DNA from: Sulfuriferula multivorans
Lineage (GTDB): Bacteria; Pseudomonadota; Gammaproteobacteria; Burkholderiales; Sulfuriferulaceae
NCBI RefSeq assembly: GCF_003851125.1
Contig: NZ_BGOW01000030.1
Span: forward strand, 1 to 47,447
Direction: 5' to 3'
DNA: 47,447 nt
In this document: positions 27,971 through 36,149 of the stretch, in pieces
How positions within the stretch are numbered: the first letter of the stretch is position 1
Layout: every line of letters begins with the position of its first letter
Program-made: the position numbers and the translations under genes
The notes under the pieces: model-generated
Told to the model about the DNA's origin: nothing
The model's input: only the letters and a program-made list of their open reading frames with translations
The model's database searches: none

Positions 27971-28738
27971 ATGATGAAGATAAAGGTTCTGGGTTGCAGC
28001 GGAGGTATCGGCGGTGACCAGTACACTACAGCACTGCTTGTAGACGACGATATACTGATTGACGCAGGCACCGGCGTGAATCGGTTATCGATGGAGGCAT
28101 TGACACGTATCGATCATGTATTCATCACTCATTCCCATATGGACCACATTACCTCCATCCCGCTCATGGTGGATACGGTAGCCAGAATGCGCGACAAACC
28201 TTTAGTTTTGCACGCCACCGAGGCGACGCTCGGCATTCTGCGCGGGCACATCTTTAACTGGGAAATCTGGCCCGATTTTAGCCGCATCCCCACTGCAACA
28301 GCGCCATATATGCGTTATGAAACCATTGCAATCGGCAAACCGGTGCAGTTAGGCCAACGCCGTATCACCGCGCTGCCCGCCAATCATGCAGTTCCCGCCG
28401 TGGGCTACCAACTGGACAGCGGCACAGCCAGCCTGGTGTTTACCGGCGACACAACGACCAACGACCCTTTTTGGGAAATCGTGAATGGCATTGGCAATTT
28501 GCGTTACCTGATCATCGAGACTGCCTTCTCCAACAAGGAGCGTGAAATCGCAGTGCTTTCCAAGCACCTATGCCCAAGCATGCTGCAAGAAGAACTGACC
28601 AAGCTTAAGCTCCCTGTGGAAATGTACATCACACATTTGAAACCCGGGGAGGACGCACTCATCATGCGCGAGATCGATGCATGCATTGGCAACTATCAAC
28701 CGCACAGGCTGATGAACGACCAGGTCTTCGAATTTTAG
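27971..28738 (+). CDS. Class II 3',5'-cyclic-nucleotide phosphodiesterase
   Basis: 255 residues, metallo-beta-lactamase fold. The metal motif is THSHMDHITSIPLMVDTV (about residues 55-72), the class II PDE signature. Later ligands appear to be His in LPANHAVPAVGY, Asp in LVFTGDTT, and His in YITHLKPGE. It hydrolyses cAMP and/or cGMP to the 5'-monophosphate. The start is at 27971 or the next codon, with GAGGGCGGG before it. Its position beside cyclic-nucleotide-binding proteins and a nucleotide cyclase supports a role as the off switch of this signalling island. Confidence 0.87.
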   Translation: MMKIKVLGCSGGIGGDQYTTALLVDDDILIDAGTGVNRLSMEALTRIDHVFITHSHMDHITSIPLMVDTVARMRDKPLVLHATEATLGILRGHIFNWEIWPDFSRIPTATAPYMRYETIAIGKPVQLGQRRITALPANHAVPAVGYQLDSGTASLVFTGDTTTNDPFWEIVNGIGNLRYLIIETAFSNKEREIAVLSKHLCPSMLQEELTKLKLPVEMYITHLKPGEDALIMREIDACIGNYQPHRLMNDQVFEF

Positions 28739-28765
28739 CCATCTCCAAGCAATGAGGTGCCAGCG

Positions 28766-29497
28766 ATGAGACAAAGCGGTAAACCAATATTAGTTATATT
28801 CGCGATACTACTTTGCGCGTTGAGGGCATCCGCGCAAACACTGAGCATCGAAAACACCGATCCGCATTACACCGGGGTCGGTTTCTTCGACATCCATGTT
28901 TGCAACTGGCCAGATCGACCGCCATTTTATATGGCGCTGTTTTCATCCACCCGATACGCCAACATCGCAAGCATCCACATCTATCGCGCGGACGGAAGCA
29001 GCGCCGGAGAACTGAATTTGAACCTTTTCCGATCCGTTCATGATCCCGCCAAAACCGATAAACGCGTGTTTATCACTCAGCTACCTATCCTCAAAGATGT
29101 CACAGATGGCTGGTTCACGGCAATCATAAAAATGAAGGATGGCCGGGAATTTACAGCGAAGGACTATGTAATCCATACCTTGATGCCCATTGCTCACGAT
29201 CCCCTGCCCGCAGACAAAAGCGAGTTGACGGATAGTCCGGTCAGTCTCTCTTGGGCCGCGATTCCCGGTGCGCGATATTACCAAGTGTTCGTTCGTGACA
29301 AGTGGGACGATGATCGGAAAATTTTTACTTCGCCTCTCATCGCAAAGCCAGTGCTAACATTGCCAACCGGTCTGATCAAACGCGGCGGCAATTATAGCTG
29401 GGTCATTCATGCCCGCGACAGCGACGGCACCATGTTGTTAGGCGATTTCAACGATGGATCGCTAAGTGGATCGCTGACATTCTCGGTGGCTCAGTGA
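28766..29497 (+). CDS. Exported protein of unknown function
   Basis: 243 residues. A signal peptide (about 1-23) ends in RASAQ. The N-terminal part (VGFFDIHVCNWPDRPPFYMALFSS) has one Cys and aromatic strands. The C-terminal part (about 150-243) has a fibronectin type III-like character (PVSLSWAAIPGARYYQVFVRD... YSWVIHARDSDG). I do not recognise a family. ATG at 28766 is preferred because GAGGT is 7 bases upstream; an earlier ATG at 28757 has no such site. It follows the phosphodiesterase by 27 bp in the same direction, so the two are probably co-transcribed. Confidence 0.75.
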   Translation: MRQSGKPILVIFAILLCALRASAQTLSIENTDPHYTGVGFFDIHVCNWPDRPPFYMALFSSTRYANIASIHIYRADGSSAGELNLNLFRSVHDPAKTDKRVFITQLPILKDVTDGWFTAIIKMKDGREFTAKDYVIHTLMPIAHDPLPADKSELTDSPVSLSWAAIPGARYYQVFVRDKWDDDRKIFTSPLIAKPVLTLPTGLIKRGGNYSWVIHARDSDGTMLLGDFNDGSLSGSLTFSVAQ

Positions 29498-29529
29498 GCG
29501 GATCGATTATTTGAAAACCCTGGATTGAT

Positions 29530-29997
29530 TCATTTCGGATTGTCGGCGAGATGCCTGGATTTAATCCTGGCATCGTTTGCTTCGCGTAAACGTCCACTTA
29601 AGGCGGCAAGCATCCCGATGCCCAATTCCGGATACGCCTGTAACATGCCATGCAAACGTACCCGACTCAAACTCAGAGCTTCGACTGTCTCCAGTACATG
29701 AACTGTAGCGGAGCGCGGCAGATCATCCAGCAATCCCATCTCACCGAAGCAGTCACCATGTCCCAGCTGTGCGACATATTCCGTACTTTCCGGATCGTCA
29801 TGCAAGACAATACCCACGCGGCCGGACAGCAAAATATACATGCGGTCGCTCGGATCCCCCTTCTCGAAGACACGCTCACCCGAGGCCCAGCCGGCCGGCT
29901 CGAGCATGGGCACGATATGTCGAAGCTGATCGGTACGCAGCAGCGCGAAAAACGGTACCCGCTTCAAAAGGAGGATACGGTCAAACAGGGGTTGCAC
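29530..29997 (-). CDS. Cyclic-nucleotide-binding domain protein (canonical site)
   Basis: 155 residues, a lone cNMP-binding domain without a DNA-binding helix-turn-helix. The phosphate-binding cassette FGEMGLLDDLPRSATV keeps both key residues, Glu86 (ribose) and Arg95 (phosphate), so it should bind cAMP or cGMP. The start at 29997 overlaps the end of the upstream membrane-protein gene by 17 bp, a sign of tight coupling. Without an output domain it may act by touching that membrane protein. Last gene of the minus-strand operon. Confidence 0.85.
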   Translation of the reverse strand: MQPLFDRILLLKRVPFFALLRTDQLRHIVPMLEPAGWASGERVFEKGDPSDRMYILLSGRVGIVLHDDPESTEYVAQLGHGDCFGEMGLLDDLPRSATVHVLETVEALSLSRVRLHGMLQAYPELGIGMLAALSGRLREANDARIKSRHLADNPK

Positions 29998-32569
29998 GGC
30001 TTGTTTCCTCTTCCATTAACGCCGCGCATTGGCGCAGCCACTGTCCACCCTGCCGTTTGCACCAGGCAATCATCTCATTCATATCACGCGGCATATCGGG
30101 CACAGTGTGCTCCCATCTCGCACCATCTTGTGCGGCCTCGATCAAAGGCAGCAGCCATTCCACCAAGGCTTTATTTTCGATGTGGCGCAACGACTCCAAC
30201 GCCTGCGCGCGCAGCCGTCGATCACGGCTGGCGAGCGCTGCACTGATGGCCCGCGCCATCTGCGCCTCATCCAGCAACGCCAGAATATCCAGCGCGATGT
30301 CGATGTGCCGCAGCACTTCTTCATTCAGAACCAGACGTAAAAACCCCGCTTCATCGGCCTGCCTGGCTGATGCCTGCTGCGCAAGCGATAGGGCATGCAA
30401 GGCGACGGACTTTTTATCCCAGGCACGCTGCAAATGCCGATGTGCGATCGCCAGCAATATTGTCTTGCGTTGCGCAAGTTCACTTTGCGCCAGATAGTTT
30501 GTCAGAAGTGATTGCATATGGAAAAAGCTAAAGTAGGTGTCCAGTGCGGCCGCGTATTCAGACTCAGTGATGGGCATGAGCGTTACTGCATTTTTTTCCG
30601 CGGCGCGCTGCACTACAACATCTTCATCCCGCAACGCGCGTGCCAACAGGATCAGACGCTCGCCGACAGCGCCAATTGCCCCGGTGGCAGCGATGGCAGC
30701 AGCTCTCACGCCTGCGTCGGGGTGTTGCAGAAGCGCCCGCACTGCATCGTCTAGTGAAAACAATTTAAGTCCAGGCATTACCGACAGCGCTGCAATGATT
30801 GCGCCCGGCTTTTCTGCGGAGAGCATTGTGCGCAATGTGCGCTCGGCGACTTCATGCAAGACCGGGTCCTGGGCGGCGAAACATGCCTGAGCAGCTACAG
30901 CGCGAATACGCGGATTGGTATGCACCAGCCATCCATGGATGGCTCGCAAGGCATCCACATCGCCACGCTTCGCTAATTCGGTCAAGGCCGTGGCGCGCAG
31001 GTGAGTGTCAACCGAATCCAGGCAGCACCGCATATAATCCTGCCAACCGGGCGGGGCCAATTCAGCAATGCGCGGCAATAGCCGATCTTGTACCTGCGCT
31101 GACTTTCCGGGCAGGGTTTCCAGCAGGATTTTGCCGGCGTCTTGCGGTGCGCCGTGCAGCAGTATCTCCGCATAAGCGACGTAATTATCGCCATCTTCGG
31201 TTTGCTGCAATAGTTGTTTCAGCTCACCCACTACGCGTTCATCCAGGCGACCTATTTCTTCCAATTCCTCGCCGATCCCGGTGTATACCTGTTGCTGGAT
31301 CAAACACGCAAGGCTGGCCGCGTAAATACGATTCTTCACGATTTTGAGATATATATATACGAACGACAGAAGCAAGCCGAAAACGGCCAGCGATTCACCC
31401 ACCGATTCCTTGGGCACCCACATCAGCAGCAGGCCGGAAACCGCGAGTCCCAGCGGCAAAATCAGGCCGATGCTCAACGCCCGCGCTCGGCCCTGCATAT
31501 AGCCCGGCAGTGCACTGTAGAAAAGATTAGCTGATGGGTTGCGAAAGGCCGGCATCATGCCGGTATAGTTGAAACGGCCAATGACGGCAGGCAGGAAGCT
31601 TGCGCTCAGGCCCAGTAGTGCGAAGCTCGCCGCTGTGCTCCAAGGGAAAATCAGGCTGACCAGTTTGAGACCGAAGCGGCGCAGCAATCGATTGGTGGTC
31701 AGAATCTGCAACAGCAATACCGCGAAGTTGGTGAAGGCGGAGAACCAGCCGAAGAAAGCCGCCAGATCACGCTCGTTTTGAAAATGCCGGGTAAGAATGG
31801 TGCTCACCAGATAATCCTGCATCGAAATCAGCACGATCATGACAAACAAACCCAGCCCGGCGATTTGCAACAAGCTCGAGCGCCGTGCAAACTCAAGCCC
31901 CTCGCGAATGTGCACCAGGGGTCTGCCATGTTTCTTAAGCGGTTTTGTTTTGGCACGGATCCGCTGCTCGCCCCGATGGTAAGCGGCAATCAGAAAAAAC
32001 GCCTCAACCAAGGTCAGCGCCCAGACCAAGGCCATGTATTCGGTGGGAAATCGCGAACTAAGCAGCCCGAGCGTCACTCCGCCGACTACGCCGCCCAGGC
32101 GCGAAGCCGCATTGATGAGAGGAGATATGCGCTTCGATTGCGATAGATCCAAAAATCCGGAAGCATACAAATTGGAATGCACCAACAGGATTTCAGAAAC
32201 CACGCCATAACCGAGAAAATACGCTGCGAAAGCGATTTTACTGCCCCCATTCTGCATGGCGCCCCAGACGACCACCAGAAAAATCCCGGTCAAAGCGACG
32301 ATATACTTGAACATCCGCGATGGATGCAGGCGATCCGAGAATTCGGCGTAAACAGCACTGAAACCCACTAGCAGAAAGCTGGTCAGAAAAAACATCTGGG
32401 GTAAAAATTCGACGCCTAAGCGCTTGAATAACAGCGCATCGCTGGAGCTACGACCCACTGCCATACCTGCTCCCAGCGCAAGGTAGAGCAGGGACAGATA
32501 GAGTACGACACGCTCTTCACCGTTTCGGATCAGCAACCAACTGGCCAACTGCCGTTTCAGCACGCTCAA
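29981..32569 (-). CDS. NTT/MFS-like membrane protein fused to HEAT-like repeats
   Basis: 862 residues. Residues about 15-425 hold roughly 10-12 hydrophobic helices with an NTT (ATP/ADP translocase-like) or MFS character (GRSSSDALLFKRLGVEFLPQ near the first helices; INAASRLGGVVGGVTLGLL). Residues about 440-862 are soluble helical repeats of HEAT type (HLRATALTELAKRGDVDALR; PRIRAVAAQACFAAQDPVLH; AGVRAAAIAATGAIG). NTT-like proteins with HEAT repeats occur in free-living bacteria, but transport activity is unproven. The start is TTG at 32569 or GTG at 32563; the latter has AAGG at better spacing. It is flanked within one operon by three cyclic-nucleotide-binding proteins. Confidence 0.8.
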   Translation of the reverse strand: MSVLKRQLASWLLIRNGEERVVLYLSLLYLALGAGMAVGRSSSDALLFKRLGVEFLPQMFFLTSFLLVGFSAVYAEFSDRLHPSRMFKYIVALTGIFLVVVWGAMQNGGSKIAFAAYFLGYGVVSEILLVHSNLYASGFLDLSQSKRISPLINAASRLGGVVGGVTLGLLSSRFPTEYMALVWALTLVEAFFLIAAYHRGEQRIRAKTKPLKKHGRPLVHIREGLEFARRSSLLQIAGLGLFVMIVLISMQDYLVSTILTRHFQNERDLAAFFGWFSAFTNFAVLLLQILTTNRLLRRFGLKLVSLIFPWSTAASFALLGLSASFLPAVIGRFNYTGMMPAFRNPSANLFYSALPGYMQGRARALSIGLILPLGLAVSGLLLMWVPKESVGESLAVFGLLLSFVYIYLKIVKNRIYAASLACLIQQQVYTGIGEELEEIGRLDERVVGELKQLLQQTEDGDNYVAYAEILLHGAPQDAGKILLETLPGKSAQVQDRLLPRIAELAPPGWQDYMRCCLDSVDTHLRATALTELAKRGDVDALRAIHGWLVHTNPRIRAVAAQACFAAQDPVLHEVAERTLRTMLSAEKPGAIIAALSVMPGLKLFSLDDAVRALLQHPDAGVRAAAIAATGAIGAVGERLILLARALRDEDVVVQRAAEKNAVTLMPITESEYAAALDTYFSFFHMQSLLTNYLAQSELAQRKTILLAIAHRHLQRAWDKKSVALHALSLAQQASARQADEAGFLRLVLNEEVLRHIDIALDILALLDEAQMARAISAALASRDRRLRAQALESLRHIENKALVEWLLPLIEAAQDGARWEHTVPDMPRDMNEMIAWCKRQGGQWLRQCAALMEEETSRATPV

Positions 32570-32613
32570 AGCCTTGTCAACGAAGCAGCTGGCGAAGAAT
32601 GGAATTGGGTTAT

Positions 32614-33069
32614 TTAACCAATCAAACCGCGTAAAGCGTCATTGCGGTGCCGAATATCATTGGCGATCTGCCTGGTCACAGCCAACTGGAAATTAAGCGC
32701 AATCGGGGCTGAAGACTTCGCCAATAAATTGTAGGCAACACGCGGCAGTATTCCCACCTTCACCGTTCCGACAGCGACACAACTGGCTGCGGAAGGCAGG
32801 TGATCCATCAGCGAAAGAACACCGAACAACTCACCGACTTTCAGTTCTTTCAACACACACGGTGTACCACTCACTAGATCATAGTGGGTCACTTCCACTT
32901 TACCTTCGATCAGTAGATACAGTTCTTTGCCCTGCTTGCCCTCCTGCACAATGATGGAAGCGTCAGGAAATTCCTGTACGTAAATGGCACGGGACAGTGC
33001 ATCCAGATCTTGTTCATCAGCCAGGCTTTTGAATACCGATTGACTCTTGAGGAAATTTTTTAAAAGCAT
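32614..33069 (-). CDS. Cyclic-nucleotide-binding-like domain protein (degenerate site)
   Basis: 151 residues with the beta-roll of a cNMP-binding domain (VQEGKQGKELYLLIEGKVEVTHYD). In the cassette LFGVLSLMDHLPSAAS the Glu and Arg of the canonical site are replaced by Val84 and Ser93. Cyclic-nucleotide binding is therefore doubtful; another ligand or a protein-interaction role is possible. It begins 1 bp after the neighbouring cNMP-domain gene and is 44 bp before the membrane-HEAT gene. Confidence 0.82.
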   Translation of the reverse strand: MLLKNFLKSQSVFKSLADEQDLDALSRAIYVQEFPDASIIVQEGKQGKELYLLIEGKVEVTHYDLVSGTPCVLKELKVGELFGVLSLMDHLPSAASCVAVGTVKVGILPRVAYNLLAKSSAPIALNFQLAVTRQIANDIRHRNDALRGLIG

Positions 33070-33070
33070 A

Positions 33071-33619
33071 TCAAACCTCTATTCCCGTCAGTTTCTTCAG
33101 CATCGCAATAAGCCAACTATCTTTGATACTCGCCTCATTATTGGCCAGCATGAGCGCGAGTTTCTGCTCACCAACTTGTTCAAACGCCTGGTTGGAATTC
33201 CTCAATCGCCCCGCCATCAACTCCCCGAAATGCTGAATGAGCATACTTGCCAACATGGGATGTCGTGTTTGCGCATCAACAAAATCAGCATGCTTGAGCT
33301 CCAGCACACTGGAATCAACCACTGCATATACCTTGGCTGTGGAAAGGCCATCGCCGGTAAAGTAGGAAACCTCCCCGACCCATTTGCCCTTGCCAAGCTG
33401 ACCCAGCAATAATGATTTATCGCGATTGCTTACCTCGACATTGAATTCGCCGGAGAAAATCAGCATGAAAGCATCTACAGTTGCGCCATCTTCGATTAGT
33501 GTCATTCCTGCCGGAATTTCCCGCAACTGCATCAGGTGTGACAGTTCTGCCGTGTTTTCGCGTCCCAGGAAATGCGCAATATCCGGAAATTCATATTCGA
33601 AATCGATGTTATTTCCCAT
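33071..33619 (-). CDS. Cyclic-nucleotide-binding-like domain protein (partly degenerate)
   Basis: 182 residues. The beta-roll LIEDGATVDAFMLIFSGEFNVEVSN is followed by the cassette WVGEVSYFTGDGLSTAKV. The Glu (Glu83) is kept but the Arg is absent. A helical C-terminus (about 120-182) lacks a recognisable DNA-binding motif. First gene of the minus-strand operon; ATG at 33619 follows GAGGA. It shares the 320-bp divergent region with the beta-barrel gene. Confidence 0.82.
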   Translation of the reverse strand: MGNNIDFEYEFPDIAHFLGRENTAELSHLMQLREIPAGMTLIEDGATVDAFMLIFSGEFNVEVSNRDKSLLLGQLGKGKWVGEVSYFTGDGLSTAKVYAVVDSSVLELKHADFVDAQTRHPMLASMLIQHFGELMAGRLRNSNQAFEQVGEQKLALMLANNEASIKDSWLIAMLKKLTGIEV

Positions 33620-33939
33620 GTCTCTTTATCCTCCCCAAACCAGGAAAACCCGATAACCTGCGAATTCCAAAGTCTAATTATAGTATAGGCTTCAAAGTAA
33701 ATCGGCACTTCAAACATGTTTGAAACGTCGATACGGTGAAAAGTTTTTTGATGCTGGCAAGAAGACCGTCCTCGAGACCTCGTATTTAAAATGACGTTCC
33801 AAAATAAGGGACTGGGCGCGTCCAATCTCGTGAAACTGCATTTCGTTGCACAAAATGGCAGACTCCAGCTATGATTAACTCAAATAAATCAGAATATATC
33901 CCGGCAGATTGACTATCTCATAGTACATGGGAGGGATAA
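33620..33939. promoter_or_regulatory. 320-bp divergent control region of the signalling island
   Basis: No gene. It contains a minus-strand TATAAT (33677-33682) for the cNMP-domain operon with no good -35 box at normal spacing. A perfect 16-bp palindrome, TTCAAACATGTTTGAA (33709-33724), is centred about 46 bp upstream of the expected start. This is the place of an activator site. GGGAGG precedes the plus-strand gene at 33940. Confidence 0.55.
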
Positions 33940-35136
33940 ATGCATTCTATATTGCCGGCGACAACAGCCTTTTTGCTTGCGTTAAGCTCATTGCAAGTAT
34001 GGGCTGCAGATCTTAAAAGTCTAATCCCAGGTCTTTATGGTGGCGATGGCATCACACTCGCACCACCAAGCGGCCCATTTCCGAGTCATGTGGCGCATTT
34101 TTCTGTAGATTCAGCCGCGGCCATCAACCAGCTTAATAACAATATTGCGGCTCAGATCGCAGTTTTTCCATTTCCTTCGATCTCTTCCGGACTCGCTTTC
34201 GAGTTCAATCCCGATCTTGGTACGTTTTTGAAGACACCAGAAAGTCTCGGGCCCATTTTCGCAGAGCGGCCGCGAACTACCGGCGCAGGAAAGTTTACCG
34301 CGAACCTCTCTTTTACGTCCTTTGAATACAATAAATTCGAGGGCAATAGCCTCAACAATCTGGATGCCATTGCCTTGCATGACGCGAATATTTTGCCGCC
34401 GTCCGACGTGCATACTTCATTCGAACTTGACACACTGGACCTGCGAATCAACCTTGGCATCAAAGCGAAAATCCTTGCGCTTGCTGCGACCTACGGCGTT
34501 ACCGACAGGTTTGATATCGGTGTGCTCGTGCCTTATGTCTGGGTCAATATGGACGTGCGCAGTCATGCTCAACTGGTGGTTTCGCCTGGCAACCCTTTTC
34601 CTACAGCACATCGTTTCGGCAGCGAAAGTCCGGACGATGCGGCGCACGGTAGCGCCAGCGGGCTCGGCGACATACTGTTGCAAGCAAAATATCACTGGCT
34701 GAAAACAGACACAAATAATGTTGCCGGCGCGGTGTTGGTCAAGACGGAAACCGGAGATGCGAACAACTTTTTAGGCACCGGCGATACGACCGTGCGCCCC
34801 TACATGATATATGCACGTTCTTTCGGTGCTTTCACACCTCATATCAACCTGGGTTATAAGTTCAATCTCAAAACCTCGGATAAGAACGCCATCGAGTATG
34901 CTATGGGATTCGATTACGGAAATGAAAGATACACGGTAGCCGCGGACGTGATCGGTAGCAGATATACCAACGGCAGCGCCATTGGTGACAACATTATCAA
35001 CGGCGCGCTCGGAGTAAAGTGGAATCCCGATTTTGCGAAAAACCTGATTGTGTCCGCCAATGCACTTTTCCCTTTGAACAACTCCGGTCTGCGCTCCGAT
35101 TTAATTACCACGGTGGCACTGGAATATGGTTTTTAA
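33940..35136 (+). CDS. Outer-membrane beta-barrel-like transporter (MetA-pathway type)
   Basis: 398 residues. A signal peptide (about 1-22) ends in VWAAD. The rest is rich in alternating strands (AATYGVTDRFDIGVLVPYVW, GLGDILLQAKYHWL, TPHINLGYKFNL) and ends with a C-terminal aromatic, YGF, as in outer-membrane barrels. The strands resemble the family annotated as transporter/putative MetA-pathway of phenol degradation. Substrate unknown. ATG at 33940 follows GGGAGG by 6 bases. First of the plus-strand sensory run, 66 bp before the substrate-binding protein. Confidence 0.72.
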   Translation: MHSILPATTAFLLALSSLQVWAADLKSLIPGLYGGDGITLAPPSGPFPSHVAHFSVDSAAAINQLNNNIAAQIAVFPFPSISSGLAFEFNPDLGTFLKTPESLGPIFAERPRTTGAGKFTANLSFTSFEYNKFEGNSLNNLDAIALHDANILPPSDVHTSFELDTLDLRINLGIKAKILALAATYGVTDRFDIGVLVPYVWVNMDVRSHAQLVVSPGNPFPTAHRFGSESPDDAAHGSASGLGDILLQAKYHWLKTDTNNVAGAVLVKTETGDANNFLGTGDTTVRPYMIYARSFGAFTPHINLGYKFNLKTSDKNAIEYAMGFDYGNERYTVAADVIGSRYTNGSAIGDNIINGALGVKWNPDFAKNLIVSANALFPLNNSGLRSDLITTVALEYGF

Positions 35137-35202
35137 TCGGCCCTGGCCTAACACCTCGTTACCGATTGCGTCCCGGTTCAAGCCAAATAAAGGGATGACT
35201 CT

Positions 35203-36123
35203 GTGAGGGTACTATGCCTACTGCGATTCGTTATTATCGTGGCAGTTTCGATATTCCCCCTTTCTGCCATCGGCGCTGGGGATATTGCTGTAATCAGAAG
35301 CCAGGACCTCGACCCCTACAATCAGGCATTCGCCGGTTTTTCGGAGTCGTGTGCCAGCAACGTCAAGCAATATACGCTGGGCGGGAATGGCGCTTCGCAG
35401 CAGCGCATGGCGCAAGAAATCAGCGAAGCAAAACCACGACTGGTCCTGGCGATCGGATTGATGGCCGCAAAGCTTGCCAAAGAATATCTCAAGGATATTC
35501 CGACGCTCTACATCATGGTTTCCAATCCAAAAAAATACGGCCTTATTGGTAATAATATCGCGGGCATCACGTTGAACATACCCGTCGAGGCACAGTTCAA
35601 GACATACAAAACCTTGGTGCCAGGACTTAAATCCATAGGCGTCATCTACGATGCGAATAATTCCGGGGAAATTATTCGGGAGGCAGGGAGCGTCGCGAAA
35701 AAACTTGGAGTTCAGCTTGTTGCGGTTTCCGTTACTTCGCAAAAAGAAGTTCCGGAAGCTTTGCGCAGCATGCTGGGAAAAGTAGATGCAGTCTGGATGG
35801 TGCCGGATGAGACCGTCGTCACGACAGATTCATTCAAGTATTTCCTGGTGACAACCCTGGAAAAGGGTGTTCCGTTCTTCGCGGCGTCGGATATCTTTGT
35901 TGAAGCGGGGGCTTTGGCAGCACTCACACCGGATTACACAGACGTCGGGCGGCAGGGTTGCCAGTTGGCCACTGGATTCACAGACGGTCAGGTTAGCCTG
36001 GCCGAGACTGGCGCCAGGCCGCCGAGAAAAATCAATCTTTCACTCAATTTGAAGACAGCCAGAAAGATTGGCCTGGCCATACCCAAATCGGTCATAGAAT
36101 CGGCAAAGCTGGTTTATCAATAG
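35203..36123 (+). CDS. ABC-type substrate-binding protein, orphan
   Basis: 306 residues. Signal peptide about 1-24 (ending SAIGA). The mature part follows the ABC_sub_bind pattern: KPRLVLAIGLMAAKLAKEYLKDIPTLYIMVSNP, GITLNIPVEAQFKTYKTLVPGLKSIGVIYDANNSG, VDAVWMVPDETVVTTDS and FVEAGALAALTPDYTDVGRQGCQLA. Start GTG at 35203. No permease or ATPase gene is nearby. Instead the sensor kinase follows after 26 bp, so it more likely delivers a ligand signal to the kinase's periplasmic domain than feeds a transporter. This pairing is inferred. Confidence 0.85.
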   Translation: MRVLCLLRFVIIVAVSIFPLSAIGAGDIAVIRSQDLDPYNQAFAGFSESCASNVKQYTLGGNGASQQRMAQEISEAKPRLVLAIGLMAAKLAKEYLKDIPTLYIMVSNPKKYGLIGNNIAGITLNIPVEAQFKTYKTLVPGLKSIGVIYDANNSGEIIREAGSVAKKLGVQLVAVSVTSQKEVPEALRSMLGKVDAVWMVPDETVVTTDSFKYFLVTTLEKGVPFFAASDIFVEAGALAALTPDYTDVGRQGCQLATGFTDGQVSLAETGARPPRKINLSLNLKTARKIGLAIPKSVIESAKLVYQ

Positions 36124-36149
36124 AATGTTTCCTCACCGAAACTGCGCAT

